From assembly GCA_921293015.1 (NCBI GenBank), contig OV121081.1:76091022-76155021 (forward strand): a stretch of 64,000 nucleotides of DNA, written 5' to 3'. The stretch's first letter is position 1. Every line of letters begins with the position of its first letter. Below, piece after piece: positions 13,101-28,200 of the stretch. The translations under genes were made by a program, and so were the position numbers. The stretch comes from Phorcus lineatus. Its lineage: Eukaryota; Mollusca; Gastropoda; Trochida; Trochidae. The notes under the pieces were generated by a model. The model ran no database searches and was not told the DNA's origin. It saw only the letters and a list, made by a program, of their open reading frames with translations.

Positions 13101-16100
13101 TAATCGCAACAGTGTCGCAGCTGTGACCAAGGGTTTATATTTTGAAAGCTAGAGTTTTGATTTTCCTCTTTGATGTATCTTAAAAGTTAGAAACAACGAT
13201 AAACATTACTATCATACACCAATCCAATGTTTTTGTGACAGTCAAGTTCGTAGGTGAACCTACTATAGGGATGCATCCTCAGATACATAAAGAATATCTT
13301 CTGTAGTTCTCTAGTTTGAAATATGTCTTTAATTTTATCTTTTAGGTATCTAAGAAGTGGGTATTACAGAGTGGTCAAGGAAATGTGGAAAATCAATTTC
13401 AACGATCACGGATGAAAAATGCGTTGATGATCGGAAGTTGTGAGAGTAGTTCTGTTTAATTGGTTGCAAATTTCTTTTCAGATCTGAAGCTTTTCATCTA
13501 TATCATGTGTCTTTAAAACAAATTCTCTTTGTGTTCAAAAAGTCATTTGGTTTCTAAAAAGAACCGCTTGTGTCACCGACAAAAGTAATGTAGAAAATAA
13601 TGTTACAACTTCTTTAGCACGACACCAATACAATAACAGAGGTGTTCCTCATGCAATCGCGTTTTTAAAAGAATAACTATAAAATCACATATTTCTTTCA
13701 AAATATGTTCATAACAATATGGCAACTCACATAATTCATTAACTAAAGGGTTCATTTTCATCTATGTAAACTTTTGATTTTGCTGAAACCATTTTTATCG
13801 TCTAAAAAGGCAGAGTTTTTTCTACGAAAATATTATTCACACAACAGTGATAAATAGGAGGTTTATCCCAGTCAATTAACTTACAAGGAGGATAGAGTTA
13901 ATCCCTGATTGACCCTCGGCATCACAGAAGTAGAGTGGCCCTAATGAGATTGCTAACAATGAGGTGGACTCTTAAAAGCTTCAATCTTTACAAAGGACGG
14001 TAGGGCGAATTGAAGGTCTACTCTACCTTGAGCAATTATTATCGAAATGGCTTTTCGCATGCGACAATAATGAAGATTGATCTTTGCGCTTTTGACATGT
14101 CCGAGGGAAAAAATACTTCTGTGTCCAGCGTGATATTGTTTGTACACGATATAGGTATTTTATTTGTCAAGCCATCGTGGGCCAACAGTAGCAAATGCTT
14201 CGATATTTTACTAAAATTTAACTGCGTTCTTATCAGTTATGTTTATAGTTTAGACCTTTAAACATAATTTTGGAAAGTGGAGTTAGCTAGTTAATTAAAA
14301 GTCTGCTGTATATAGAAATGTAGTTGAGATTAGATGAAATGTGCGAGCTATGTTTTAGATATTAAAAATTTCATCAAATGGTTATAAGCCAAATATTGTC
14401 AAAATCAAATACCTCAATATAATCTTTACCAACACGCTATTATCCTTCATATCGTCTTTTAACTACAAACTAATTCTAACGCAATTCTGACAAGTTAGAT
14501 TAAGTTGTTTTAATGTCCTTTTTTACATTGATTGTGCGCATCATGTTAAATGATTTGATGCTTTAGATTCTTTATCGATACTTAACGTGCTCTCATCCAA
14601 CTCGATTCTACAAAACAATATTTGTAATGCACTACACATCAAAGTAAGATTACAAAAAATCTTAAAGGCACAAAAACACTCATTTTCGAGATCTAATTGG
14701 CTACTTTAGGGTATATGAGGACATGTGAACTCATTTCAACTTTTTATTGATGCAATTAGAACGTAAAACTCTATCCAATTAACCTGCAACCTATCATGAA
14801 ATAGTTTCGGCAACCTAAGTCAAGAATGGCTGCAAGAATCTTAAGTGTCGGTTTTGCACTAATCGGAAATAGTTATTGTTGAAATCGGCTGAACTAGGAT
14901 TATGATCAGCTTATCAAGTTCCAGTTCAAGTTCTTTATTCACTAAAATCACTCACAGTGCTACATAGTACATTCTTACAGAATCATTTATACTTTTTTTT
15001 ATAACGAGGCAATATCATGTTTTTGAAAGTTGTTCAGAGATACATTTAATGAATTTACTTAGTTTGTCAACGATTTAAACAATTTTCTGAGAAAAGACTA
15101 TGAAGTTTAAAGTAATTAGGTTTTTTTTACAACAATAATTCGGTAATATTTTTTTTCTATTTTCAAATAAACAATTACACTCAAACATGTATAGGTACTT
15201 ATCATTTTTTTCCAAAGGTTTAGTGTATTTGCTTGAAATATCCATCCCAAAAAATAGGGGTTAGTGTGGGTTTTTTCGAGATATTTTAAGACAAAGATTC
15301 ATCTGTCAGTCAGAGTTTTAACATGAGAGTCTATGGGAAAAGGATGACCTTTTAGGAGAAATGTTAAATTTTAATTAGTTCCTGTATTAATTTTTTTAAT
15401 ATGAAAACATGTTAGAGTTAACATAATTTTCTTCAAGAAAAAAGTAAAAAATATGTATGGTAATGTGGGTTTTTAGCCGCTACGGCACATCATGTATTCA
15501 AACATTTCAATTAAATTATCAACATTCAAGCTATTTTTGGACTAAAAACATGCTTTCTCCCACTCATTATCTAAAAATATACCTGAATGCATTCATACAA
15601 ATAATATTTATTCAACATCATCTACTTTCTAAGAAAAACAGATAATAGAACTTGTTAAAATAATAGTTACAATTAAAATTGCTGAGTCAATAAAGAAACT
15701 TACTTAGTCAGAAATCATCAAAATTTAGAAATTACCGCTTCATTTTGGTTTATTTTATAAGAACATTATGATTTAAGGTTATTTGAATTTTGGAACTGTG
15801 ACTGAGGAGCGAACATCCTTAAAACGTTCTTTTACACTCTCTGGGCATTATTCTTGCATCAACTAGAAATATATCTTGTTTTAGATTTTTAAGCTGTATC
15901 CAACATTTAAATATCGCCGCAGTCGTTGTTCATGCGTATTTAATGCAACGTTGTATTAAGTGCTTTTAGAATTTATTTTATAACCTGAATGCATACATGA
16001 AAACTTATCGCCTTTAAATTTTTGCATAGTCCTCTATAAGAGATTAAAAGAAAACAGGAAAATGAAGAAAATATTCATATTTTTATCTTTATAAATTTTA

Positions 16101-18111
16101 TTAAAAAACAATTATCGAATATAACTTTCAAACATTTCTACAGAAAACATTTGCAGCACCTTATGACAGATATGAAAAGATAATTATTACAATTGCTCTG
16201 TCCTGTCGGCAATTAATCTCAAAACCACATCAAAAGGGAAGAACATTGAATGCCTGACTGAACAATGTGAATAAACGTTAAACAGTAAAAAGCGTAACGA
16301 TAATAGATTTACGTGTTTTACGTTAAAATAAAAATGTCATTGAAGTAATGAAAAATAAATTCATTACATTTCTGAAATAAATTAGATTCATTTACTTCAT
16401 TTTCAAAGTAAACCTTTTAGCGGCTAACAACCGGATTCATAGAGCCCAGCGTCAATGAAAAAGGCAGACACATTATCAAACATACGTCAACATACATACA
16501 AATGTCCTTTCAAAGCAAGTAAAATGATAAAAGTATCTATTGTGAAACGTCGCCTGTGTAGAATAAAAATAAACGTGTTTTTCCATAAATTGCCTTTATC
16601 ATTTTCCAAAATCGTTATTTCCCAAACTTTTGGGTAAATATATAATACAGGAGCCAGACAACTGGTTTTTGCATTATTCGGAAGACTGATGCATTGGACT
16701 TATCACAACCGGGCACATGGATTTATCCTCAAAGCATGGCGTGACTAGAATTAGAACCGCTTCTTCCAACTAAACGACCTTTCTCCACTGATAGTAACCT
16801 CTAACGTTAGTTCTACCATCGTTCGGATAAATAGTTGGGATGGTCTTATATAGATGGAATATAATGATCTTGATGTATCAAAACGAGAAAATCTTAACAC
16901 AATAATGCTAAAGCTGTGTTCTTATATTTGAGATTTGGAATGAATGGATATTTTAATGACGAACACTCCTAATGATAAAGTAAAATCAATACACATTCGT
17001 GTTGATGCTAACGAGCCCCTTGTGTTTTATACAAAAATATAGTCCTCACATAACCATGAGCAGTACGAAAGGAAAACTGAAAGGCGGAAACGTTAAAATA
17101 TGAGAATTGTTGCTTCTTTGCTTTGTGTGTTTAATACCATTTCATAATGAAGACCAATGCCATATAGTCGATGTGCTGATGCAGTCTGGTTCAAACAAAA
17201 GATACAGATTATTCAAATTAAGTTTGTAAAGAAGACGATATAGATTTAATATTAAGTAAAGATCTTTGCTTATACAATTCATATGATTGCAACGGTTCCT
17301 GAAGCACTCTCATCTACAATTTGATCTTACTAGTCTAATTCAGTATGACATTTATGTCTGCATGATGTGTTATAGGAAGGACACTATCTTATGTATCGGT
17401 TTTGAGCAGAGGACTATCCGGCAAGGAACTTCATCATAGGCATGCTCCGACATTGTCAATTACTGTGGACACAATCTCACATATTGGATCTTTGGTAGAA
17501 TTGGACTGCTAATAAGTTCAATTCTGACCAGTCACTTGTCACATATCATATGTTGACAGTTCATCACAAGGGTAACAACATGGTTGATGCAAACCCAGGA
17601 AACTATGTTACTTTATATTCCTTCGTTGTTATTAATAATTGCATCTAATAAGACGCATGTTTAGTAGTTCTCTGTAATAGTGACAGAATCACAGTCAGTT
17701 AATTTCCTCGTCCAGTACCTTAAGTTCGTATCGTCGCTGATATCAACACCCAGAGTGATGGAAAGCGTCTCAGAATATGAAAACGAAGACGTCTAAACAA
17801 GATACAGTTAGGTCGTTTCATTGCAAATTGCAACACATACTTCTACAACCAGCCAAACCATCTTGTTATTACAAGTGATGTTTGCAAAATGATCTCATTT
17901 ATAGGGAAAACACCTTATTATCAACTTCATAACCACAATATTTTAACTGCTTTCGAGACCAACAATGTCCTTGTATCTTGCCCAAAATAAATAACATCTT
18001 CGAACAAATGTCCTTGTATCTTGCCCAAAATAAATAACATCTTCGAACAAATGTTTTTCAACTCAGCCAAATTTTATATTGACGGTATTTGCGATTAATT
18101 GTTAAAACCTT

Positions 18112-18142
<31 letters not shown>

Positions 18143-21100
18143 AGGGGGGGGGGGGCGTATTTGTATGGTGTGGACTGAAAAATTAGAATAAACTTACAAT
18201 TTGTTATCAAAATAAATACTTCAACAATAATTCATAACATAAATGTCAAAACAAATAATAAAACATTTACGATTTCCATGTTTTATTACTGCTAATAAGG
18301 TAGGTTTTATAATTGATAGGATCTTGATCATTGCAGTATTATCCAATACAGTCATCACTCCTTGAGCAAGAGAAGAGATGTAAGAGCGTGAATCAATTGC
18401 AGATGGAAAGCTAGGGTTAAGATACATCAACATTGTAATTCTAATTTGGTTCACTGCAGAAAGTGGTAATCAATGAATAGTGATTATTGTACAGAAATAT
18501 AAATACATTCCGGTTTTATTGATGTCATTGTATCTTGCTAAGAATACTGCAGCTGTCGCCAGGAGTATGAAAGTATCTATTGTGTGAAACCAGAAATGCT
18601 TATTAATCAACTCTCTTAAACTACGGAGCGGTCCCTGTATTGACGAAGTATCAACTCTTTGAATTCTATACACTGTTAGAGTTTCGTATTCTTATAATAG
18701 ATCAACATGCGCTGAGACGGACTTAACTCTTTTATTAGGGTGATAGTAAAAGTAGTAATTCAAAGATAGATTATATAAATGGTATTTCATGAAACCTCCT
18801 ATAGAGAGGTGCATCTGTTGAATGTGATATAAACAAGAAATCGCAATATTGATTTAGGATCGCTTTCTTAAGTTAGTTATAACCATTTCCGATATTCAAA
18901 CCATAGCTGATGTATGATATTTTGCAAGACGGGAGTACTGTGTGTATTATCGAAAACGATTATAACACCCATGGACTGTCTGAAAATACGACATCGTACA
19001 ACAGGGGAATATTTGTTGGTAAACAAATGCCATTTCAGTATGAGTTTTATCATCTTTTTTATCGACAGGGCATTGACGGAAACACGCACACAAGACTTTC
19101 TTTAAGCATCCCTCATACGAAAGCGTTAGGAAGAAGCATTTTGAAAAGAAAGTGTATCAAATGTATAAGCTTATCACTGCAAAATGTGACATGACATCAT
19201 CGAAGATAGCACAATATATCAAGTTCAATTGTTGTCATTTTAGATTTTAAATGCTGAATTGATTCGAACCAGATGAAGTCGAAACCTTATCTAATCTTTG
19301 ATAGCTAATCTAATAAAATTGGGGTCGAGTGGTATTCCCCGAAAGAATTACAACTGAGCTCAAGGCTACTGAAATGACCTCCAACCTTTAACAAGGTGAG
19401 CATGTGCACGATAAAGTCGATTGAACTATTACAAGAAAATAGCGAAAGATTATGTCCTCACATACCCTTAAGATATAAATTCGTGTAAAAATATCACCGT
19501 GGAAGTCAACCTAATCCTTTCGATAACAGAATTGTTGATAAAGCCCCTTTTAAATGAAGTTTAAAATTCCTAATGTCAAAATCAAAAAGTGATTTTATGA
19601 TGGTACAAAATAATACACAGTGCTGTTAAAACATGTAAAATAAAAATCTAGCGAATGATGATGAATTGAAAAGTATCATATTTTTTAAGTAGTTTTGACC
19701 TGATGGGATTTTGTACAATATCAAATTTACTTAAATTCTGTGACAATGCCATAGTTCATATGTTATTGTTGCTGTTCGACCCTTCATATGTCAGCTGCAT
19801 TAATGACATAAAATACAGTAAACATGATTTTGAATCAACTGTAATATGTATTCATAAAGTGTCAACCCTCAAGTAAATATTTACTTCTATTTTAATATTT
19901 TCCGTTTGCGTGACTTGAGTGGAAAGATGATAGTTGACAGTTCTTCCATGAACGCGTTAACAAGATGCGATGTACATAACGTCTCAGCTATAGCCATAAT
20001 GACACAGCCTTTAAACTAATAAACCAGTTTGCAGTCACTGTGAAGAAGCGATATTGTTACACTGTTAATCTCTCTGAGCGGAAATTACTTGTGAGTATAA
20101 GGTTAATGTGATGGTCTTTAGACAAAATAAACCCTTATTGTATAAATCCAGCTCGATTTAATGATGTGTTGCCAATGTCAGTCTCTAGTAATAAATCACT
20201 TGATGATCTCATGTGTATGATAATGTACAGTTCTGGAAAAAGTTCAAGTCCATGCTGGGTTCAAAATGTAACACAATGTCAAATGATACCGTAAAAACCA
20301 TGACCTAATTCGTTGATGTTTTAACGCAATGAAGAGATATGTGTCCTCGATGACTTATATGGTACCGATTTACTTAACATGAAAACGTGACTTAAAATCA
20401 AAGTTTTTCGTGATATTTGGTATTGTTTTCTGAAGAAGTCTCGTAACGAGAACTATGAAAACATGGTAATTTCAATAATGATTATATTAAGTGATATAGA
20501 GATTATAATCGTGACAACTGATACCATAAGACACGTTCAAGTGAAAGTTTAACTGCTTTTAGTACATGACTTTCATCTATCATAAAGGCTTGTGTTGTTA
20601 TTGTGTCAGATTCGTTTCAAAAGCAGTTTATGAAGATGTAAAGATCGGTAAATCGACATACTTTTGTTATGACATCGACCATTTACCTTCTCCTTTTCTC
20701 GGCATTTGTTATAAGTCAGCTGTCACGTCTAAACATCAGACTGACCTTTACCATTACCAAAGGGCTGATCAGCTGCTAAGTTACATACAGGTGGTAAAAG
20801 TTAACGATCAATATGATGTGTCAAGGGCTTCTCCTTTTAACATGGTCAACAACTAAAGGGCTATCGTAGAATTTATAACATAAACAGTGTTAGAAATAAG
20901 TTCCTGATCACATAAGCAAACAGGGCTTGTGTTTCAAGAAATCATCCAGCCTTCCTTAAATTTAACAAGCCACTCAATATGTAAAAACCTAGTTTATAAA
21001 AAAGCACACTAGCGAGACGTGCTTGCATACCTCTTCACAAACAACAAACAAACTCCATCTGAAATCAAACAGCAGTTGGCTAACGGGGTGACAGCTATTC

Positions 21101-22169
21101 AAAACACTGAACATTAATAGCTGTATTTGTGACATTTCGGGGATTCACATTTATTCGACACCCGCAAATTTCGGTTAAAACCATCGGCGTTGGCTTAAAT
21201 CTGCGCCTGTTGAATAACAACGAGTCCTGAATTCGAAGTTTTACAAATGCAACTATGTATCGATATTGTAAAATAGAACTGTGTTAATACTAAGTGCAAA
21301 CTAAAACTTAGTGCGAATATCAAGTAATAAGGTGTTCGTTTAAATTTGACTTAACCATCATTCCCAAAAAAGATAAGATTTTTGGAGTAGATGAAGAAGA
21401 AACATACATGTATGTCTAATAATGATTAAAGATAATATTCATAGAACAACAGGAAAACCCTTTTGCAATGATTTATGCAAAACTAGGGTCTAAAAATACA
21501 ATTCTTGATTATCGTATAAAACTACCATCTTGCATAAAGTTTTGTAAAAATTATAAAATGTATCATTATATGTATCAATGAAGATTATTCTGACCGACAA
21601 TATGTCAAATTGATTTATAATTTCTTACTTTGACCCAATACCTCTTTAGCATTTGTTTGGTATATCACATATCCGTCTTTTGTGTATGTAGCGTAAATAT
21701 GGTACTTATATAGTAAGTTCTAATTTTTTTGAAAGTATTTTGTTAAGAAATGTTTACTTGTGCATAACTTAAATGAAATCTTCGTCGATCTAAAAACTAC
21801 AACTGCATACCAAAAATGTGTTCACATGTATAATTTGAGGCATCGTAGCATTGCGAAAAAGAAACGGTTTTGAATTTTGAATATTGAAAGGTTAACCGTA
21901 ATAGACGAGGGGTCAAAATTTTGAAAACAGTAATTTTTATTTGTCTGTACAAAATCATTTCTAAGTGATCAACAGCTTTAAACATGTTTGTTCGTTTGAA
22001 TTAAGTAAATGTTATTTTGCTGATTACTATCTCAGAAAATCGAAATGAAATATTTTTTATCGAAATTATAGAAAATCGGAAATTCGAAAATGTTACCCCT
22101 TCTGTATTAAACATGCCAAATTTTTTTCACCAGAAACTAGACAATCGCGCAATCGCAAAAGTTACATTC

Positions 22170-22215
<46 letters not shown>

Positions 22216-25200
22216 TGTAACTTTATGCGATATATATACAAATGTATATCTGACAATTCTTTGACGTTCATACATGATACATGTGCATGAAGCTGAAGTT
22301 TGGCTTTGATGTAACAACATGAAACACGGCTTTATGACGTTTTACTTGTATACAAGCATATGAAATACTGTTACATCTACGTTATATCAATATTCACTTA
22401 AGTTTCCTTAAAAACCTTACTTCTGAAAGTCAGCTTATTGAAAAGTGTTAATACTACACCAAAAGTACAAAGATGAATTAGAATAATCTTTGAAAATTTT
22501 GGAAGAAATTGTAAATGAAAATTATATCTTTTATAAACGTCTGAAACAAATTGATTGTGATATTCACAATAAATCTATAAAAAAATATTTGTATTGATTT
22601 GGTGTTAGATCAGTTTTATGAATACAGAAATGATCAAAATCTACAATTTAAAATATAGTGAGATATTTGTTTCACTTTTTCTTTTATCATCTCTTTTATT
22701 CATTATCTTTTATTAGAATAGCATTAAATACTGCTTGCGGAAGTAATATTTTCTAGTTTATTAGATAACATTATTCAGAATGTTGTCGGCAGAATTCCCT
22801 GACATTGAGAGAATAAAACATTTTTATATCAGAAGCAGATTTGGTCGTTACGTATTCATTACAACAAAGTCGTCTATACACAAAGACTTGAATGCAACAT
22901 CAACTCCCCCATCAATGACATACCGTAGACAGTGGCTTTATTGTCTCCATTCGTTTCATAAAAAAACCTTTCAAGCAAAATTACCGTTGGATATTACGCA
23001 CGCTGAAACCTCTGTGGTCCTGGTAATTATCTTTGGATATGAATCATATTTAGGTGACAGCCTCTGATGTAATCGTCTGTACAAACGGAGACCTTTTTAA
23101 ACAAGTAATTTCAATCTCCAAGTTGGCTTTCAAGCAATATGAAACTATCATTCGGGATCCATTTTATGGAAGTACGTTCCCGGGTAAAGGTGAATTTTTG
23201 TGTGTGCATTAAATCCTATTATAAGCCCGAAAAATAAAATCGTGATATTGAGACGTAAATAGACTGTATGTGAATATTATGTTTAATATCCATCATAATT
23301 ACTCTTTCATTTTCCGAACGTATTTATGTTTTTTTCATTAAGAAATAGCAAAGGTTTAGACTTTAAATACTGGGGAACTTCATTGTGTGTAGATTACAAA
23401 ACCAATACCTTGATTACAAACTCGCTATTTTTTTAAAAATAAATAAAACTTTAAATATTTTTTTGTGATAAATATATAGTTCCTATATTTGGGTAATTGT
23501 TAGATCATCTTAATAATAACATAACATTTAACACGGGCCATGAAAATGTACTCTAATAAAAACATTATTAAGTTTGTTATCTTCACTTAAAAGCTTTTAC
23601 TTTAAATATGTTTGTATTTGATAAATGCAAATGAGACGCCAAGTTAGTTTTACTCCGAGTTGAGAGAAGCTTATTCTTCTCTGAGGGGATCCTTTTATGA
23701 CAATCAAAAAGCCTTAAATGTTTGAACCTAGACTAAAATTGTATTTTAAACTGATTTTGACTTGAGGTATTGCTTTATAAGAACAGGCTTCGACTAAGGT
23801 ATGTCTTGCTTATTCAGAGTCAAGATGAAATTTTATAGGTCAAGTAAAGATCTCACAACTTTTTGATGAGTCGGATTGAGAATTTACGATTCAATTTGTG
23901 TGAAAAGGTGAAAACACTTCTGAATGATTTTTGAGCTTTTGCTTGTAACTTGAGGTGAAGATTCATGGAAGTAATAAGTTTGAAAAAATAAGGCGAATTG
24001 TCTGTTTGTACTTTGTTTTAGAAGCATGTTATATCTAAGTGGACAGATACGTATGTGTATCAACAGATAGCAATATGACAATATACAGTATTTATCATTA
24101 ACCAGAACAAAACGGAACGCAGGACTTTAGCAGTGACACCATGGTATATATCTATTAGACAGTAAAAGGATCTGAAAGAACGAGGTCTCGGCTGTTTGTT
24201 TACCGATACTTACAGGCGAGTCGAGCTCTTAATACAGTTATCAAGACCATAGAATACCAATGATATAGTAACTTTTACGACGAGAGGAGACACACGTGTC
24301 CTGAATTCTCAAAATGGTGAAGCCTGGAAGCCTGGTTAGAATACAGTGACCATTAGCATGGTATCGGATATATCAGATGAAATTCTCAACGAGCTACAAT
24401 CAATTCATAAAGTTCATCAATGTAGGTCGAGAAACTAACGTACCCTGATGCTACAAGATGATGAAACTGGCGAGGGTCGGTTCGATATTGACTAAAATAG
24501 TTCTTGACATATCAAGACAAGTTTGAGTATTTTTCAAAGCTAAAGCTAAATGTTTAAATTCCTTAAGGGTTAAGGACATTTTCCTGATAAATGTCAAGAT
24601 GATGAGGCGTGCGATGAATTTGAAGTCATGGTGATGATGATGGTGATGATGATGATGATTGTGACGATGATGTCATGATGTCATCATCATCATCATTCTC
24701 CGGCAAAATATATAGCTCCATTCACAAAGTAACCTTTGGTCGGGGAATGGGCGAATTTGTTTGTGTTATTGGTACTGTATCATTGAAGATATCGGCCGTG
24801 AAGGTCTTTCAAATGAAAACTTACATAGTTTCAAATATGAATCATCAATAACTTTACTTACATCGAATTTAGAATTGTATTGTGGCGTTCGAAGAATACG
24901 TTTCCTTCTCAACAAAACAATTCCATTATTCTAAAGCAAATTGTACACTTATCATACGAAAGTACACATACTTTTATTTGATAAATATCAACAAATATAG
25001 TTGACAAAGCTGTAAGAGCATGCCACTATTCGTGATAAACATGAAAAGTAAGGGCACAGGAAAGTTCCTAGGTTCAGTCTGCTTTTTATCACAGCACATC
25101 ATTTATTACAAAAAGTGAGATTGAATGACTAATCATGACTTCATCTAAATCCTATTGAATGTAGATGGACGAGTTCCATGGCAGTGAGGTTGATATTTGA

Positions 25201-28200
25201 GCAGATCCAATCGATGGTCACTCTCACCGAGCAGCATGATATGAGAAATATTGGATTATAAGAAGAGGTTGCTTTCATATTCACTGCAAGGTACAAGTAG
25301 TTAACTACATCATTGTCAATCATTGTCGGATAAAGTGACAGATGATTAAAAAAGTGAGATGGATGTTGAAAAAACAGGTTATTTGAGATTGCTCGTGACA
25401 GGCAGCAATGCATCTCCTGATACTTTCGATGGCGTATTCGTCAGAATGTGATCTGAAGGCAAGGGCACTGTAACTTGATGTCATTTCCGTCAGACATTGT
25501 GCAGCACAGAGCTCTTCTTTAGTACAAACATCTCATCTTAAGTATCTTATTATGAAAATCGTTCTGAATTTGAATGGATACATCTCTAAAATACAGAATT
25601 ATTTCCTATTTTGCTGTATATGTCCTAAAACAAGTTATTTCAAAATATGAATTAAATTGAAATATACACAGTTTTGTGATAAATTTCAAAAGTAGTTTGT
25701 GAAGATGTTAATGGTCAAGAAAATCGACATACTTTGATATAGAATTTGAATTTCTGAATCGATTATTCGATTACGTCAGATTCATTCGCCTACAAAGATT
25801 ATCCTGTTTATAAAAATAAATCTTGGTTGTTTTTAGTTCGGATCATTATAATTTTTGTCAGTGTGAAGATTATCAATTCATGTTTTCAATATTGATGTAA
25901 ATTGAACAAATGGGCTCGTAATAAACACGATCGCAATACATATTCAGATTAAACAATAAATAGACACACGTGTTTTCCTTACAAAGTTATGTCCTTTCGA
26001 ACATGAAGCAAAACAATGACAAAATTCAAGGGCAAGTAACTTGGACGAAATGTATCACATATTTAGTAAATCTTCAATCACCTACAATGAATGGCTGTTT
26101 GTAATGTGACGAGAAGAAAGTTTACAAAGACACATGACATCAAATACGTTAAACCTAAACAAATTTGGTTTTTTTTCGAAATGGAAGACAGTGTATTATT
26201 ACTGCCGTAAATAGCCATGGGTTATCGGTTTGGAATCGATTTCAACTTTAAGAGGAGATAACTCACAAATTCGTTTGAAGCTAAAATTCATACCTCAAAA
26301 CAAATCTAAAAGAATGCATTATCTATTTACCTTGACAATGACTTTGCAAAAACACGAAAACAACGACTTTTGAAGATGTAATGAATATACAGTAGATCTT
26401 TGTTTAAAAAACGTAAATGGATTGCTTGACATTTATGTAAATAATTATTTCCTCGTTAAAGGAAAGTTCCGATGTATGGCCTACACGTTTTTACTGAATG
26501 TGAAAACCATATTTTTATTCTATAATTTTATTCATATTTTTTTCTACTTCATTAAATGGAATTATTCAGACTGTTGTCGCCAGAATACCTTGACAATGAT
26601 AGAATTGATAAATTTTGTCGATATCTGAAACAGACTTGGTCGTTACTTATTCAATACAGCAATGTCTTGTATTCCCTTAGACTTGAATGCAATACTAACG
26701 CCCCCATCAATGTCGTCAAGCAGACAGTGGCTATATTGGCTCCATTCCCTTCATCGTAAGCCTAACCAGAGAATACTTACTGATGAACAATGGGTGCTTT
26801 TAAACCCCTTTGGATCCTTTGTCGGGAAATATCTTAAGATAGAAAGTATGTATATGTGACAACGTCTGCTAGTATCCTCCTTTCATGATGTCATATAAAC
26901 AAATAAATATAATATTCCAACTAGCCTTTCATAATTATCCAGAAATCTTCCTTCTCTCATTGTCGCACAATATCCCCTTCTAAAAAGTTTGTATAAACAA
27001 ATTGAAAATGTGTAATAATGACCTTATTCGCCCAAAAGAATTTCTCCCTCGTCTGCAAAAACATTCAATATTGACTTCCATTTCGTGTCTCCAATGAAAA
27101 ATAACAATATAACGTAAAAACTGTCGATGCTTTTCGCTTTTTAAAGTGAAAGATATGTAAAAGCTTTATGGATGTAGATTTGTTTGCCGGAATTCATGGA
27201 CTGAAACCTTATATCTTATCTTGTTTGTTAAAACACTTATCCTACCATCAAGACAGAAAACAAAACGGTATAGAAATCAAACAGAAAAGTTTATGATCCA
27301 AGGTTTCTGCACACACTCAACATTATTACTCTACTATTTTTGTTATGCGTGTGATTTTACAGTCCGAGGGGAAAGGTTGTCACTTTAACTTAAGAAATTA
27401 CAATTTACAAAACAAAAGTTGTCATTCCAAAATGCTTAAAAATTATCATAGGATGTAAGACTGGTTGAAGATAACGTAATACGCACCATGCTATTTGTGA
27501 AAGTTTGTTGTGCATGAAACCATTAATATGAGTAGCATTAAATATTTAAAGAAGCACCATGACATCCTGCAACAGATATACTCTTTGATAGATTGCAGTA
27601 TTGAACATCTATAAGTGTGACATTTGGTGATGTTACCATAACAAGCTTGAGATGGTTGATAATTTATTACTTCATGATGTTTTAATCTGTTCACAGAACA
27701 GCAATACATAGACATGTCAAATGTTATCAAAATTACACTTGTAATACATGAATATTTCGTAGGTGTAAAAGAATCTTTTGTTGCAGAAAGGATAAACAGA
27801 AATTTTGTTTCATATAGCTTAAAATACTTATCGTAAATTCACTATGTTAAAAACAATGTAAATCCTTTTTTATGTAAATTATGTTTAATGAAATTGGATA
27901 TGTTGTGCTGATGTACATTCGGTTCCGTTAGTAAAGATAATACTAAAATAAAATTAAACTTGCTCAGTTAAAACATTTATTAAGCAGTTTAATCACACCA
28001 AGTACATTCAAATATTGTGTTATGTTCATTTCAACACTTGAAAGCTTTTACTGTGATTACATTTTTTATGTTATTGTTAAACTTAAAGAAGAGAATCTAA
28101 AGAGACATAAAAGGACAAAGAGACATAAAAGGAATATATGTTTTGCCTACAGGTGATAGCTGATGACAAGGGACTACTGAAAATCTAAAAACTGAAATGT

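Larger units (their letters stand above)
11135..17965. other. trk intron 1, 3' portion
   Basis: Nearly 7 kb of AT-rich intron. Items seen are a possible 57-bp cassette exon (12,232-12,288) and a LINE 3' tail near 14,915-15,000. The rest shows no recognisable exon, RNA gene or repeat by eye; short open frames on both strands have no family features. Confidence 0.5.

Noticed and set aside
22780-23067. Plus-strand 95-codon frame over block A1
   Set aside because: The related A3 copy is interrupted on this strand, and the minus strand keeps splice-like borders; the plus frame is probably incidental.
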